Counted from the first letter of the stretch, positions 8,357 through 17,758 are shown. The stretch: 64,000 nucleotides of DNA from Daejeonella oryzae DSM 19973 (GCF_000422945.1 NZ_AUHA01000006.1:186001-250000); one strand, 5' to 3'. The notes: a model not told the origin generated them from the sequence alone. Numbers and translations: made by a program.

Positions 8357-9676
8357 TTACTTTTGCGAACTCACCCGCCAGATAATATTACTTGCATCGT
8401 CTGCCACAAGCAGTGATCCATCCGGTAAAACCGTAATTCCTACGGGGCGACCATAAACTTCTTCGTTCTGTTTGTCAGAGATAAATCCGGTTAAAAAATC
8501 TTCGGGTTTGCCGGTGGGTTTTCCATTGCTAAAGGGAACAAATACAACTTTATAGCCGGAAATTTCTGATCGGTTCCATGATCCATGCTGCCCTATAAAA
8601 GCGCCTCCGCGGTATTTTTGGGGGAAAGCATTATTATCATAAAAAGCCAGTCCTAATGAAGCGGTATGAGAACCCAATGCTATATCAGGTACAATTGATT
8701 TTTTTACAAGGTCGGGTCTTTTTGGCTCGGGGCGTGGATCAACATACTGACCGAAATAGGAGTATGGCCAGCCATAAAACCCTCCCTTTTTTACACTTGT
8801 AAAATAATCAGGAACCAGATCATCTCCCAATTCGTCACGTTCATTAACTGAAGTCCATAGCGTAGAAGTTCCCGGCGCAAAGCCCATACCCACGGGATTA
8901 CGAATTCCTGCCGCATATATAATTTCGCCGCTTCCGTCTAAATTTATTTCCAGAATGCAGGCTCTTCTAACCTCATTTTCCATTCCATTTTCGCCAACAT
9001 TACTCCCTGATCCTACAGAAATGTAAATTTTTGAGCTGTCGGCATTGGTAATAATGTTTCGGGTCCAGTGGTTGTTGTATCCGCCGGCAGGCAATGAAAG
9101 AATTTTTGTGCCTGGCCGGGTAATTTCTGTCTGGCCATTTTCATAAGGATACTTCCATAATCCGTCTGTATTGGCTACATACAATGACTTATTGATAATC
9201 AACATCCCGAAAGGCTGATTTAAACCCGAAAGAAAAATTTTCTTCAGGTCTGCTTTTCCATCGCCATTAGAATCCCGCAAAAGGGTAATGCGGTTAGCGC
9301 TTTTATCAAACCGCTGTGATTTTGTAATTCCCAGAATTTTTGCGCCCATTTTTTTAAAGCCGCCAAGTTCTGTGTTGGCTTCGGCTACTAAAACATCACC
9401 GTTGGGGCAAACATACATCCAACGCGGACTGATAAAATCCTCGGCATACCGGTTCACCATAAATCCCGAAGGAGCGATTGGAGTTTTACCTAAGGGCCAG
9501 CCGATAACTTTACTGAAATTTCTAACTGATTTGGTATGATAGGCTGGAGGGAAATCCAGGGAATCTGAAAGTGATTTTAATACCTGATCATTATTTTGTA
9601 CCGGCGTTTTTGGAGCGCAGAATTGAATACAAAACGTAATTGAAAGGATAATGGAGTAACTGAATAACTTTTTCAT
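8357..9676 (-). CDS. Glucose/sorbosone dehydrogenase-like beta-propeller, probable lipoprotein
   Basis: This 439-residue exported protein has an N-terminal hydrophobic segment with Cys at about 16 and 20; the lipobox is non-ideal. The rest is a six-bladed propeller of the PQQ-type glucose/sorbosone dehydrogenase family. Blade motifs include 'CPNGDVLVAEA', 'GLNQPFGMLI', 'IYISVGSGSN', 'IRNPVGMGFAPGT', 'GFYGWPYSYFG' and 'FIGQHGSWNRSEISGYKV'. Members oxidise aldose sugars in the periplasm with PQQ. Many Bacteroidota homologs have no demonstrated activity, and no PQQ biosynthesis genes lie in the window. It is the first gene of an operon with the TonB receptor. Confidence 0.85.
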   Translation of the reverse strand: MKKLFSYSIILSITFCIQFCAPKTPVQNNDQVLKSLSDSLDFPPAYHTKSVRNFSKVIGWPLGKTPIAPSGFMVNRYAEDFISPRWMYVCPNGDVLVAEANTELGGFKKMGAKILGITKSQRFDKSANRITLLRDSNGDGKADLKKIFLSGLNQPFGMLIINKSLYVANTDGLWKYPYENGQTEITRPGTKILSLPAGGYNNHWTRNIITNADSSKIYISVGSGSNVGENGMENEVRRACILEINLDGSGEIIYAAGIRNPVGMGFAPGTSTLWTSVNERDELGDDLVPDYFTSVKKGGFYGWPYSYFGQYVDPRPEPKRPDLVKKSIVPDIALGSHTASLGLAFYDNNAFPQKYRGGAFIGQHGSWNRSEISGYKVVFVPFSNGKPTGKPEDFLTGFISDKQNEEVYGRPVGITVLPDGSLLVADDASNIIWRVSSQK

Positions 9677-9723
9677 AATTTCTTTATATGGATTTTTTAT
9701 AAACAGTATTCATCTATCCTCAA

Positions 9724-10281
9724 TTAAAATACCGATTTAAGTCCATCAAAAACAGTCTGGAAAAATGTTGGAATGTTTAATCCATTACTCGTATTGAAAA
9801 AATACAGAAGAATTAAAAGTACCACCGCTATTAATATGAATTTGCGGAACATAGTTGCAAGAAAGATGATTATTAACGGTACAAATACCAGTATCAGCCA
9901 GTTAATTTTAAAAAGTCGGAGATCACTTTCTTTTTTTAGCACATAATACAATTTGCTGTGTGTACCGGATTCATTTTCATGACGCAGATAAATAAAGGTT
10001 GATTTATCTATTTGCTGAGGTGAAATGGCCACACCGTCATTAAATTTCAGAACCTGCTTAAATCCATTGATGCTGAACTGGAAAATTCCGCTGATATTTT
10101 CAAGAGGTCTTTCGCTTTCATCACAAGCTATAATTGCGATTTTATCATTTTTCAAAAGATTCTCTTTAACGATAAAATTGTTGATGGCAATAGATCCTGC
10201 TTTAACCGGATCACTTTGAGAAAAGGAAGTGAATGAAAAAACGGACAGGAAAAAAACAGTTAAAAAAGGGAAGAATTTCAT
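9724..10281 (-). CDS. Exported small membrane protein of unknown function
   Basis: I do not recognise this 185-residue protein. It has a signal peptide (cleavage near 'TSFSQS'), a soluble beta-rich middle (about 25-120), and two closely spaced hydrophobic helices at about 125-143 and 146-163, ahead of a short C-terminal tail. Its ATG overlaps the stop of the upstream patatin gene by 4 bp (ATGA), so translation is probably coupled. A role at the envelope with that protein is likely but unproven. Confidence 0.7.
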   Translation of the reverse strand: MKFFPFLTVFFLSVFSFTSFSQSDPVKAGSIAINNFIVKENLLKNDKIAIIACDESERPLENISGIFQFSINGFKQVLKFNDGVAISPQQIDKSTFIYLRHENESGTHSKLYYVLKKESDLRLFKINWLILVFVPLIIIFLATMFRKFILIAVVLLILLYFFNTSNGLNIPTFFQTVFDGLKSVF

Positions 10282-12590
10282 TCAAATGATCGTTTATTGT
10301 ATAATAAAAATCCGGTGTGAAACATTAGGCCATAGCGCTTTTGCTCATCATCATAATAGTTAAAACTCAAATTTACCGGTCCGGCAATGCTATGATAAAC
10401 CAGCCCGGCAGTTGCAGCATAATGGCGGTCAGAAAAATATTTTCCGTATTGAGTGGATTGACCGCTAAGTAACTGAAACTCTTGAAAAGGTAAATATGCA
10501 TAACCTTCCAGTCTTAAATCCAGATTTTTATAAATAGTTATAATATTTTTTAACCCGGCAGCTGCATAAGAGTTTGCTCTGAAGTTTTGCAGGTACAATG
10601 TTTTTGAGTCCTGGAAAGGATTGAAGGCAGGCGTGCTTAATGTATTTGATTTGAATGAACTTAATAATGGTTTATTACTCACTACACCCTCCAGCAGATA
10701 ACCCATCGTATATTTTCTGCTTTTAAGAAAATATTCTTCGTTTATAAACTTAAAACGGAGCCAGTTTAAATTCTGATTGGTGTTTTTAATATCATTAAAA
10801 AAAGGCTCGTTACGGAATATATTGCCCGGGATATATTTTTCATTTCCATTGTAATAACTCAAACCTATTTCCCATAAAGAGCCCATACTCGCATATTGTC
10901 TTCGGTTTAATGAATTTTTATCAAAAATTAAGGAAGCCAGAATTCCATTGAATTTCTGGTTGTCTAAAATATCACCAAATGTAAATCTGTTATTTGGACT
11001 AAACTGATTGCTGAAATTTATAAAGCCGGCTTCAGCTTTAATTTTTCCATTTTTAAATGCGGGAATTCCGGCTTTAAGTGTGATTCGCCTATCTGCCTGT
11101 TCAATGTAATTTGGTTTGGAATTTTCTACAAATATCTGGCTGGTGTTTAAATAATTCCAGTGATTATAGGTGAATTCTGTTTCAAGGAAAATAGGCACAT
11201 GCGTGGGAATATCCATGCGTGATGTAATTTGTGCGGATTCATAAAAACTGCCTGAATAAAAATTTGCTGTAAACGTATATGAATTTGAATGCAGAAAATT
11301 ATATTGAAGTCCCATATAAGCATTGCTCAATGGCCTTGTTGAGACTACTCCGCCAAGATCAACATTGAAATTTTTTTGCGGCTGTACCTGTAACTCAAAA
11401 TCATAAGCATCCTTTTGCGGCTGATAACTTATGCGTGGATATACGGTTTCAAAATTATCATCTGCTACCAATTTATAGTAGCCTTTTTTTACACTTTCGA
11501 GGCTAAGGTCTTTTGAATTGCTGTTAAAAACACGTTCTACATAATTTTTTTGTGATGAATTTACGCCCGTGGCTTTTACACTGCTAAAAGTTAAAGGAGG
11601 ATTGCGGTTCACGAATTTTGAACGCCTGGCTTTTAATTCTGCATCAGAAATTCTTCTCTGCACAGCTTTTAAAATATTGGGCATATCAGCCATGGTTGCA
11701 TCGTAACCTTCTTTAATTAATTGTTCAACCGGTTTAAAGTTTGTAGAAGTAAAATTTCTCATATCCGGTTGGATATAAGCACCGTTTTTTCCTATTGAAG
11801 TAGAATCCGTATTAGACAGAAAAAGATAAATCAGAAATCGGTTCATCAATTTTTCATCACTATCTTTTGGATATTCATTGTAAATTTTTGAGGATACATT
11901 GGTCCCGATGATGTAATCCGGTTTAAATTCCTCTTTCATTACATTTACAGGGAAATTGTTATAAAGTCCTCCGTCAAACACGTACTGATTTTCCACTTTT
12001 ACCGGCCTGTAAATTAAAGGAACTGTAAAAGTTCCGCGAATAGCTTCTACAAGGCTGCCACGCTTTACAGCAATAGATTTCTGAGAAAATACATCGGCCA
12101 CCATGCACCTGAATGGAACAAACAAACTGTCAAAATCATCACGAGCATTCGCTGATGATTGAGCCAATAATTCGAGCAGCGCAAAATTGAGCGGAATATC
12201 ATTAATCAGGTTAGAGCGGATACGGGCATTAAAACCAGTGTCTATCTGAAGTTTTGCAGTAATTAATGATGGGTTGTCTGGTTTTTTCTTAAAAAAATAG
12301 CCGTAATCACTTTTATAACGTCCGTTAACCCATTCCTGAAAATCTGTACTTAAAGCAACATATTCTATTTCGGATGGGGAATATCCTGCGGCATACATGG
12401 CGCCTACAATTCCTCCCATAGAGGTTCCTACAATATAATCAATAGGGATCTGATTTTCTTCTAATGCTTTCAGAACACCAATATGAGCCAATCCTTTTGC
12501 TCCGCCCCCGCTAAATACCAGTCCTACTTTTTGAGCGGATACAGAACGAAAGCAAAATATTAAAAAGATGAAAAGTATTGGTTTTCTCAT
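10278..12590 (-). CDS. Patatin-like phospholipase with C-terminal outer-membrane beta-barrel (PlpD/type Vd-like)
   Basis: This 770-residue protein has a signal peptide to about 19 and then a patatin domain: 'SGGGAKGLAHIGVL' (oxyanion loop), 'GTSMGG' with nucleophile Ser57, and 'FDGGLYNN' with Asp206, so the Ser-Asp dyad is intact. A POTRA-like segment (about 330-410, 'TFSSVKATGVNS') and an Omp85-type barrel follow to the C-terminus, which ends in an aromatic-containing 'NKRSFE'. This is the architecture of lipases that present a patatin domain at the outer membrane. The overlapping gene downstream encodes a small membrane protein. Confidence 0.9.
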   Translation of the reverse strand: MRKPILFIFLIFCFRSVSAQKVGLVFSGGGAKGLAHIGVLKALEENQIPIDYIVGTSMGGIVGAMYAAGYSPSEIEYVALSTDFQEWVNGRYKSDYGYFFKKKPDNPSLITAKLQIDTGFNARIRSNLINDIPLNFALLELLAQSSANARDDFDSLFVPFRCMVADVFSQKSIAVKRGSLVEAIRGTFTVPLIYRPVKVENQYVFDGGLYNNFPVNVMKEEFKPDYIIGTNVSSKIYNEYPKDSDEKLMNRFLIYLFLSNTDSTSIGKNGAYIQPDMRNFTSTNFKPVEQLIKEGYDATMADMPNILKAVQRRISDAELKARRSKFVNRNPPLTFSSVKATGVNSSQKNYVERVFNSNSKDLSLESVKKGYYKLVADDNFETVYPRISYQPQKDAYDFELQVQPQKNFNVDLGGVVSTRPLSNAYMGLQYNFLHSNSYTFTANFYSGSFYESAQITSRMDIPTHVPIFLETEFTYNHWNYLNTSQIFVENSKPNYIEQADRRITLKAGIPAFKNGKIKAEAGFINFSNQFSPNNRFTFGDILDNQKFNGILASLIFDKNSLNRRQYASMGSLWEIGLSYYNGNEKYIPGNIFRNEPFFNDIKNTNQNLNWLRFKFINEEYFLKSRKYTMGYLLEGVVSNKPLLSSFKSNTLSTPAFNPFQDSKTLYLQNFRANSYAAAGLKNIITIYKNLDLRLEGYAYLPFQEFQLLSGQSTQYGKYFSDRHYAATAGLVYHSIAGPVNLSFNYYDDEQKRYGLMFHTGFLLYNKRSFE

Positions 12591-12658
12591 AATTAACTAA
12601 CTCTCCTAAATTTAATGTTTTTAGAGAAGAAGTTAAGCCCTATTTACCTAATAAAGCT

Positions 12659-13105
12659 TTAATCTTTACAGGCAGCAGGCTTTAAAATGATAGCTCCAAA
12701 TTTTAATGAATCGATTTCTTTAAAAACCATTTGTCCATTTTTTTCCTCCACCTCTGTAAATCCTTCCAGCAAATCAGTTCCTTTTTTAAGAAAAGCTACC
12801 TGTCTTACAGATTCGGTTCCTTCTGACATAAATGTATAATCGGCAATCAGTGTATCGCCTCTCATTTTACCTTTTATAATTCCGGTATTTTTGTCTTTTT
12901 CGTAAATATTATAATTCAAATTTCCGATAACGAAACCGGCAGAATCGTTCATCTGAATATTTATAAGATCTTTTTTATTATCATAAGAATAGCAGATTGA
13001 ACTTTTGATTGAGTCTGCATTCTCCTCAGCATATTTAACAGTTGTTGAATTGCAAGCATTCAGGGTAACAGTCAAACCAGTCAGGATTAAAAATAATGGC
13101 TTCAT
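12659..13105 (-). CDS. Hypothetical lipoprotein, 148 aa
   Basis: A signal sequence with a lipobox-like Cys (VTLNAC, residue 18) is followed by a beta-rich domain with alternating 'GNLNYNIYEKDKNTG', 'GKMRGDTLIADYTF' and 'FLKKGTDLLEGFTEV' strands. This pattern resembles small Bacteroidota lipoproteins that look like META/lipocalin folds, but I can assign no named family. It is monocistronic by spacing: 53 nt from the HD-PycTM gene upstream and 68 nt to the patatin gene downstream. Confidence 0.7.
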   Translation of the reverse strand: MKPLFLILTGLTVTLNACNSTTVKYAEENADSIKSSICYSYDNKKDLINIQMNDSAGFVIGNLNYNIYEKDKNTGIIKGKMRGDTLIADYTFMSEGTESVRQVAFLKKGTDLLEGFTEVEEKNGQMVFKEIDSLKFGAIILKPAACKD

Positions 13106-13157
13106 ATTAATTTAGTTAGGATCAGATTTAAATATCTGCAAAAATCGTTCAATTTTC

Positions 13158-14357
13158 TTACTGACTCAGAATCATGGCAATTCCAAAAGCAAAAATCGAT
13201 ACTACAAGTCCGTACATAAACACATTATACGAAATTCTTAAAAGCTTGTATTTTTTGCCAAGCACAATACCCTGCTGATGCAGATTTTTAATCAGGCTGT
13301 TGTATAAAAAATCACGGTCCTCCATTAACAAAGCCATCCCGTCAGAATACTCATTAAGTCCCATTTTATAAAAATTTCCAAAAAACAACAGATTTACATT
13401 TTTACTTTTTATTTCTTCTTTGGAGAAAATACCCGATGGGATATTTGGCCGCGTAGCCAATATTGAAAATACAATTGTAATTACATTTACAATTAACAAT
13501 ACGGCTACCGCTATTGTTAAATAATAATCTTTACCTAAGTTTCTAAACAAAACGGAGAGTAATACGGAGATGATAATCGAGTTGACAGTTATCATAATAT
13601 GAGCTTTACTGTCTGCCATCTGACTCAATGCCTGATGGTTATTCGAACTGATCCGAAACATGGTTTCAATACCACGACCTGGTCTTTTATTGTTTTTCCC
13701 TGTGTGAGTTGATCCAGCTGGTTTCTCACCCGGAATACCCGCTGTAGACACGGTTTCTGAATTGATCACATTTTCGTTCATCAGAATTTCCAGGTTTTTT
13801 TTCTGTTCATCAGCCAGCAATTGCTGCGCATAATCTGTTTTAAAACGGTGATTTTGTAAAAGTTGCAGATTCTGCTGCTTCCAAATTTCTTTTGAAATTT
13901 TCTTTCCGCTCATCAGAGCTAATTCCTTTCGGAGTAATTTACTTTTAACCAAAAAATCTTCTTGTCCCAGATAAAACATTAGTGCATCACAAACTATTCT
14001 TTCGTTTAAATTTTTAGGTTGCTGCGGAATCCGGGTTGCCAAAATTGCGCTCTTTATATTTTTTATGCAATCTTCATCAACGGCTATTTCGCTAAGAAAT
14101 TTACCGGCTAACTGAGCTGCTTTCTTTTCCTGAGGTTCACGGCTATCCAAATGAGCAATAACCTGGAACCAGGCTGCCGCCTCTATTATAAATTTGCTTT
14201 TAAGATCAAGTTTATAATGATTTGCTATTTGAAGAGCCGAATCCACAATATTTTCGGCATACTGCAGATTGTGATAAATCCGCTTTGGATTCAGGTGATC
14301 TGCAAAATAATTCCTGATAAATTCCTTAACCTGGGTTATTGCTTTTTGATAAATCAT
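13158..14357 (-). CDS. Degenerate HD-domain protein fused to a PycTM (Pycsar effector, DUF5706-like) membrane domain
   Basis: This 399-residue protein joins an N-terminal domain (about 1-190) of the COG4339-type HD phosphohydrolase family to a C-terminal domain (about 233-399) matching the Pycsar effector membrane family. The signature 'MADSKAHIMITVNSIIIS' is followed by TM helices at about 255-272, 280-301 and 378-396. In the HD part the family pattern YHNLxH reads 'YHNLQY' (Tyr33 for His). WFHD reads 'WFQV' (Gln65-Val66 for His-Asp). Both metal-binding motifs are therefore missing, though 'CDALMFYLG' keeps its Asp. The linker (about 200-232) is Gly/Thr/Lys-rich. In Pycsar defence the TM domain disrupts the membrane on binding cCMP or cUMP. 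HD-fused forms are usually not linked to a PycC cyclase, and none is adjacent here. Confidence 0.8.
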   Translation of the reverse strand: MIYQKAITQVKEFIRNYFADHLNPKRIYHNLQYAENIVDSALQIANHYKLDLKSKFIIEAAAWFQVIAHLDSREPQEKKAAQLAGKFLSEIAVDEDCIKNIKSAILATRIPQQPKNLNERIVCDALMFYLGQEDFLVKSKLLRKELALMSGKKISKEIWKQQNLQLLQNHRFKTDYAQQLLADEQKKNLEILMNENVINSETVSTAGIPGEKPAGSTHTGKNNKRPGRGIETMFRISSNNHQALSQMADSKAHIMITVNSIIISVLLSVLFRNLGKDYYLTIAVAVLLIVNVITIVFSILATRPNIPSGIFSKEEIKSKNVNLLFFGNFYKMGLNEYSDGMALLMEDRDFLYNSLIKNLHQQGIVLGKKYKLLRISYNVFMYGLVVSIFAFGIAMILSQ

Positions 14358-14550
14358 ACCTGATCAGTAGAATATGTGTTACATGTTTTTACTTGAAATC
14401 ATTTTCGGGTATCTATAAATATCGAACTTTTAAAATTAAATAATGAAACGATTTAATTGGCTTGTAACCTTGATGTTAACCTCATGAATTTTTATATTTA
14501 AACAGAAATAAGAATTCTTTTTAAGGCTTTTACCTTTAAATTATTTTGTC

Positions 14551-15243
14551 ATGAAAATATTAAAAAGGTTAGTAAACAATACTATTTATTGTTTACCAAA
14601 TACAAAATGGATTTTAATTTTAATTATTTATGCCTGTTTACTGTTTAGCGGTTTTAGTTGCAATGACGATAACAGTTTTGCTCCTGTGCAGGCAAATAAT
14701 GAAGAGGCGAATCCAAATTTTTCTGATGGAGATGGCCAGCCTAAATCAGAATCCGTTTTAAGAATAATGTACCTCACAAATTTCAATGATCCTGATAAAA
14801 ACCAGCTGGCGCAGCTTCTATGTAATGAAAATTATAAAAAGCTAGTTTTCCAGTTTTTTAAGAACAGAGAGGAGAAACTTACTTTGGCTGCCTTTGCAGG
14901 AAAATTAAACGATAAAGGGTATAACCCGAATTTCCAGATATTAAATGTAGTGGATGATATTATTGTGGAAGACATTCAGGGAAAAGAAGTTTTTCTTGGC
15001 GAGCTTGAAATGGAGAATAATTCTGCTTTTAAACTGCTTAAAGAATCTTTAAACAAAGGTGCAAAAAATGATACCACAAAGAATTATATACTGTTTACCC
15101 CTACACTCAGACCCTATTCAGCCCGGCGTTATACTGTAGAATTTACCATCAGGTTTACAAATTCACTCCGGGGTCTGGATTCTCAGCTTCTTCCCGGATC
15201 TTTTAAATTAAATCCTTCTCCTCCTTACAGCCGAACTCAATAA
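14551..15243 (+). CDS. Secreted lipoprotein with NPSPPYxRxQ C-terminal tail (paralog 1)
   Basis: I find no known family for this 230-residue protein. A long N-terminus leads into a hydrophobic helix (about 20-36) and a lipobox-like 'SGFSC' (Cys37). A Glu/Asn/Gly-rich linker (about 40-65) and a mixed domain follow. The protein ends in 'NPSPPYSRTQ'. The next gene encodes a shorter protein with the same tail and similar blocks ('LAAFAGK' against 'LHAFAGR', 'VFLGELEM' against 'FYVGDVEF', 'YILFTPTL' against 'FVLLRPLI'), so they are divergent paralogs. It has its own 190-nt upstream region, opposite in direction to the HD-PycTM gene. Confidence 0.75.
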   Translation: MKILKRLVNNTIYCLPNTKWILILIIYACLLFSGFSCNDDNSFAPVQANNEEANPNFSDGDGQPKSESVLRIMYLTNFNDPDKNQLAQLLCNENYKKLVFQFFKNREEKLTLAAFAGKLNDKGYNPNFQILNVVDDIIVEDIQGKEVFLGELEMENNSAFKLLKESLNKGAKNDTTKNYILFTPTLRPYSARRYTVEFTIRFTNSLRGLDSQLLPGSFKLNPSPPYSRTQ

Positions 15244-15493
15244 ATTCAATTTGATTTTAATGTAAGCATTAAGCAAATCCCAGGATTTTAAATAAAAAAT
15301 ATTAGCGACAGTGCTGAATCATAAATTGAATTGGCCAAAAGCTTATGTTCTTCACTTCCTAGACCTGTAGGTTGGACTTTATTTGTGCAAAAAAATGTTA
15401 CTGATACACAGATTATTTCAATAATTTGAAAAAGCAGGGCTTTATATTAAATTTAATAAAGAATGATTTCATAAACATATTAAACAAAAATAT

Positions 15494-16060
15494 ATGTTAC
15501 TCATACTCTCATTTCTTCAGTTGTTTTTTCAATTGAATGCACCCATTGATAAAACGATACCAACTTACTATCTCACCAGAATTGAGCTTATTCAGCTTCT
15601 GGGACCTAATTCACCTTCGGGTCAAAGAAGTAAAACAACTGCTTTCAAATTTTACCAGGAAGGTGATTTATTAAAATTGCATGCATTTGCCGGGAGGAAT
15701 ATTAATAATGACTTTACTACCAAAATAGAATTAGGAATTCATCCTGGATTACGACATGAAACCCTTTCCGGCGATTTTTATGTGGGAGATGTTGAGTTTA
15801 GTGTGCGTAATAGGGGGAATGGAAACCGGAATGATATGGATGATTTGAGAGCATTATTGAATAATGATAGTAACATCAGGTTTGTTCTTTTGCGCCCCTT
15901 AATTAAAACTTTTACAATAAACGGAATCCCCCATCCTACATTAACTTTTGAAATTTATCCGGCAACAGACTTAAGTACTACTTCATATGAAGCTTTAATA
16001 GCAGTTCCTCCAAGTATAAGCAGTCCAAATCCATCTCCACCGTATGGCCGGTCCCAATGA
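15494..16060 (+). CDS. Secreted protein with NPSPPYxRxQ C-terminal tail (paralog 2), start of kinase operon
   Basis: This 188-residue protein has a short signal-peptide-like start ('MLLILSFLQLFFQL') and no Cys at the cleavage site. It is a divergent paralog of the protein at 14551 and ends in 'NPSPPYGRSQ'. Its stop overlaps the ATG of the membrane protein by 4 bp, which in turn overlaps a histidine kinase gene, so it is co-expressed with a sensor apparatus. A role as an exported signal or sensor partner is inference. The 250 nt upstream hold no gene that I can see. Confidence 0.75.
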   Translation: MLLILSFLQLFFQLNAPIDKTIPTYYLTRIELIQLLGPNSPSGQRSKTTAFKFYQEGDLLKLHAFAGRNINNDFTTKIELGIHPGLRHETLSGDFYVGDVEFSVRNRGNGNRNDMDDLRALLNNDSNIRFVLLRPLIKTFTINGIPHPTLTFEIYPATDLSTTSYEALIAVPPSISSPNPSPPYGRSQ

Positions 16061-16719
16061 GGAATTACTTTATATACATATTTAATTGGTCTGAGGTATG
16101 GGCACTGCTCATACCTTTGTTTGTCTTACTAATCCGCAGAAAACAGCCTAAATACTTACAGCCGGTAATATTTTATTTATGGATTGCACTTTTGATTAAT
16201 CTCACAGCAGATATTATTGGTGATTTTAAAGTCTATTTTCCTTATTGGCTTCAAAGTAACAACGTATTATATAACCTTCATTCTATTATCCGCTTTACCT
16301 GTTTTAGCTATTTTTTTATTCTTCTTCCACAGTCGTCATTTACCCGGATTAAGAAAATTCTTCCATCCATATTTATTCTTTTTATAACTGTTAACTTTAG
16401 TATAGCAGAATATTTTTTTTATGAGGATCATCTGAGCGGCAACTTACTTGCTGCAGAAGCCTATCTTCTGCTGATTTATTGTATGATTTATTACCTGTCG
16501 CAGTTAAGGGAAGATATAGAAATATTAACACGGGGAAAAGATTTTTGGATAGTTACGGGTCTGAGTATTTACGTGGTATCTAATTTTTTTGTATTCCTTT
16601 TTTATGTGCCCATGATAACTGAAAACATGAATCTGGCCGCCAATATGTGGAATGTTCATAATGCCTCCTATATCCTGCTTTGTTTATTCATAGCCCGGTC
16701 ATTCTATGTTTCTGCTTGA
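16057..16719 (+). CDS. Six-helix integral membrane protein of unknown function
   Basis: This 220-residue, almost entirely hydrophobic protein has about six helices (roughly 9-26, 37-53, 73-92, 104-122, 130-147, 163-185, with a possible seventh at 200-217). No enzymatic motif is visible. It resembles the multi-helix membrane sensor parts often found fused to or beside Bacteroidota histidine kinases. Its start overlaps the upstream secreted-protein gene by 4 bp and its end overlaps the kinase gene by 14 bp. It may therefore be a detached sensory module for that kinase, which has only one helix of its own. Confidence 0.75.
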   Translation: MRNYFIYIFNWSEVWALLIPLFVLLIRRKQPKYLQPVIFYLWIALLINLTADIIGDFKVYFPYWLQSNNVLYNLHSIIRFTCFSYFFILLPQSSFTRIKKILPSIFILFITVNFSIAEYFFYEDHLSGNLLAAEAYLLLIYCMIYYLSQLREDIEILTRGKDFWIVTGLSIYVVSNFFVFLFYVPMITENMNLAANMWNVHNASYILLCLFIARSFYVSA

Positions 16720-17758
16720 ACTGAATATCGAAACCAGAGTAATTATTGGCATATCAGCCATGGTATTGCTATTTTTTAGTTTCCTGATTTTGTTTATCAG
16801 CAGTCAGCGCAAAAAGCTTCAGTATCATAAAAAGCTTCAGTCAATGCATAATAAACAACAGCAAATTCTTTCAGAACAAAATGTTTTATTGGAAAAAAGG
16901 GTAAGAGAAAGAACCATGGAACTTTCCAAGCAAAAAGAGGCTCTTCAAAATACACTTACAGATTTAAAGGCAACCCAATTGCATTTGGTGCAAAGAGAAA
17001 AAATGGCTTCACTCGGAGAGTTAACAGCCGGCATTGCTCATGAAATCCAGAATCCATTAAATTTTGTGAACAACTTTGCTGAAGTATCTGCCGAGCTGCT
17101 ACAGGAATTGCATAATACTATTTTTCTAAAGCTACCAAAAGAAGATCAGCAAGAAGCAAATGAAATTTATGCTCATGTAATTCAAAATCTCGGGAAAATA
17201 AGTCACCATGGCAAGCGTGCCGATTCTATTGTTAAAGGAATGCTGCAGCATTCCCGGGTAAGTTCCGGACAGAAAGAGTTTACAGATATAAATGAGCTTG
17301 CTGATGAATATTTGCGTCTGAGTTATCACGGTATCAGAGCGAAAGATAAAAGCTTTAATGCTACTATGCATACAGATTTTGCACCTGATATTCCTAAGCT
17401 CTCTATTATCCCGCAGGAGATTGGCCGGGTATTGCTCAATTTATATAACAATGCTTTTTATTCGGTAACAGAAAAATTTAAACGGCATCCCCAAATTAAT
17501 TATGAGCCGGCTATTTTTGTCAGCACAGAAAGTGCTGACCGTCGCGTGATTATTCGAATAAAGGATAACGGTCTGGGAATACCGGAGAATGTATTGCAAA
17601 AGATCTTCCAACCGTTTTTTACCACAAAGCCTACCGGTCAGGGAACCGGTCTGGGTTTATCTTTAAGCTACGACATAATTAAAGCCCATGGCGGAGAATT
17701 GAAAGTAGATACAATAGATGGCCAGGGAGCAGAATTTATAATTTATCTCCCGGTTTAA
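16706..17758 (+). CDS. Membrane histidine kinase (HisKA-HATPase)
   Basis: This 350-residue kinase has one N-terminal helix (about 12-32) and a coiled coil (40-95). The H-box 'GIAHEIQNPLNF' has the phosphoacceptor His112. The ATPase domain shows an N-box ('LLNLYNNAFYSV'), G1 ('IKDNGLGIPENV'), F-box ('FQPFFTTKP') and G2 ('GQGTGLGLSLS'). It has essentially no sensor domain, so input probably comes from the overlapping membrane-protein gene upstream. Its catalytic core is very close to that of the next gene. Likely phosphate acceptors are the receivers at 19299 and 19672. Confidence 0.93.
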   Translation: MFLLELNIETRVIIGISAMVLLFFSFLILFISSQRKKLQYHKKLQSMHNKQQQILSEQNVLLEKRVRERTMELSKQKEALQNTLTDLKATQLHLVQREKMASLGELTAGIAHEIQNPLNFVNNFAEVSAELLQELHNTIFLKLPKEDQQEANEIYAHVIQNLGKISHHGKRADSIVKGMLQHSRVSSGQKEFTDINELADEYLRLSYHGIRAKDKSFNATMHTDFAPDIPKLSIIPQEIGRVLLNLYNNAFYSVTEKFKRHPQINYEPAIFVSTESADRRVIIRIKDNGLGIPENVLQKIFQPFFTTKPTGQGTGLGLSLSYDIIKAHGGELKVDTIDGQGAEFIIYLPV

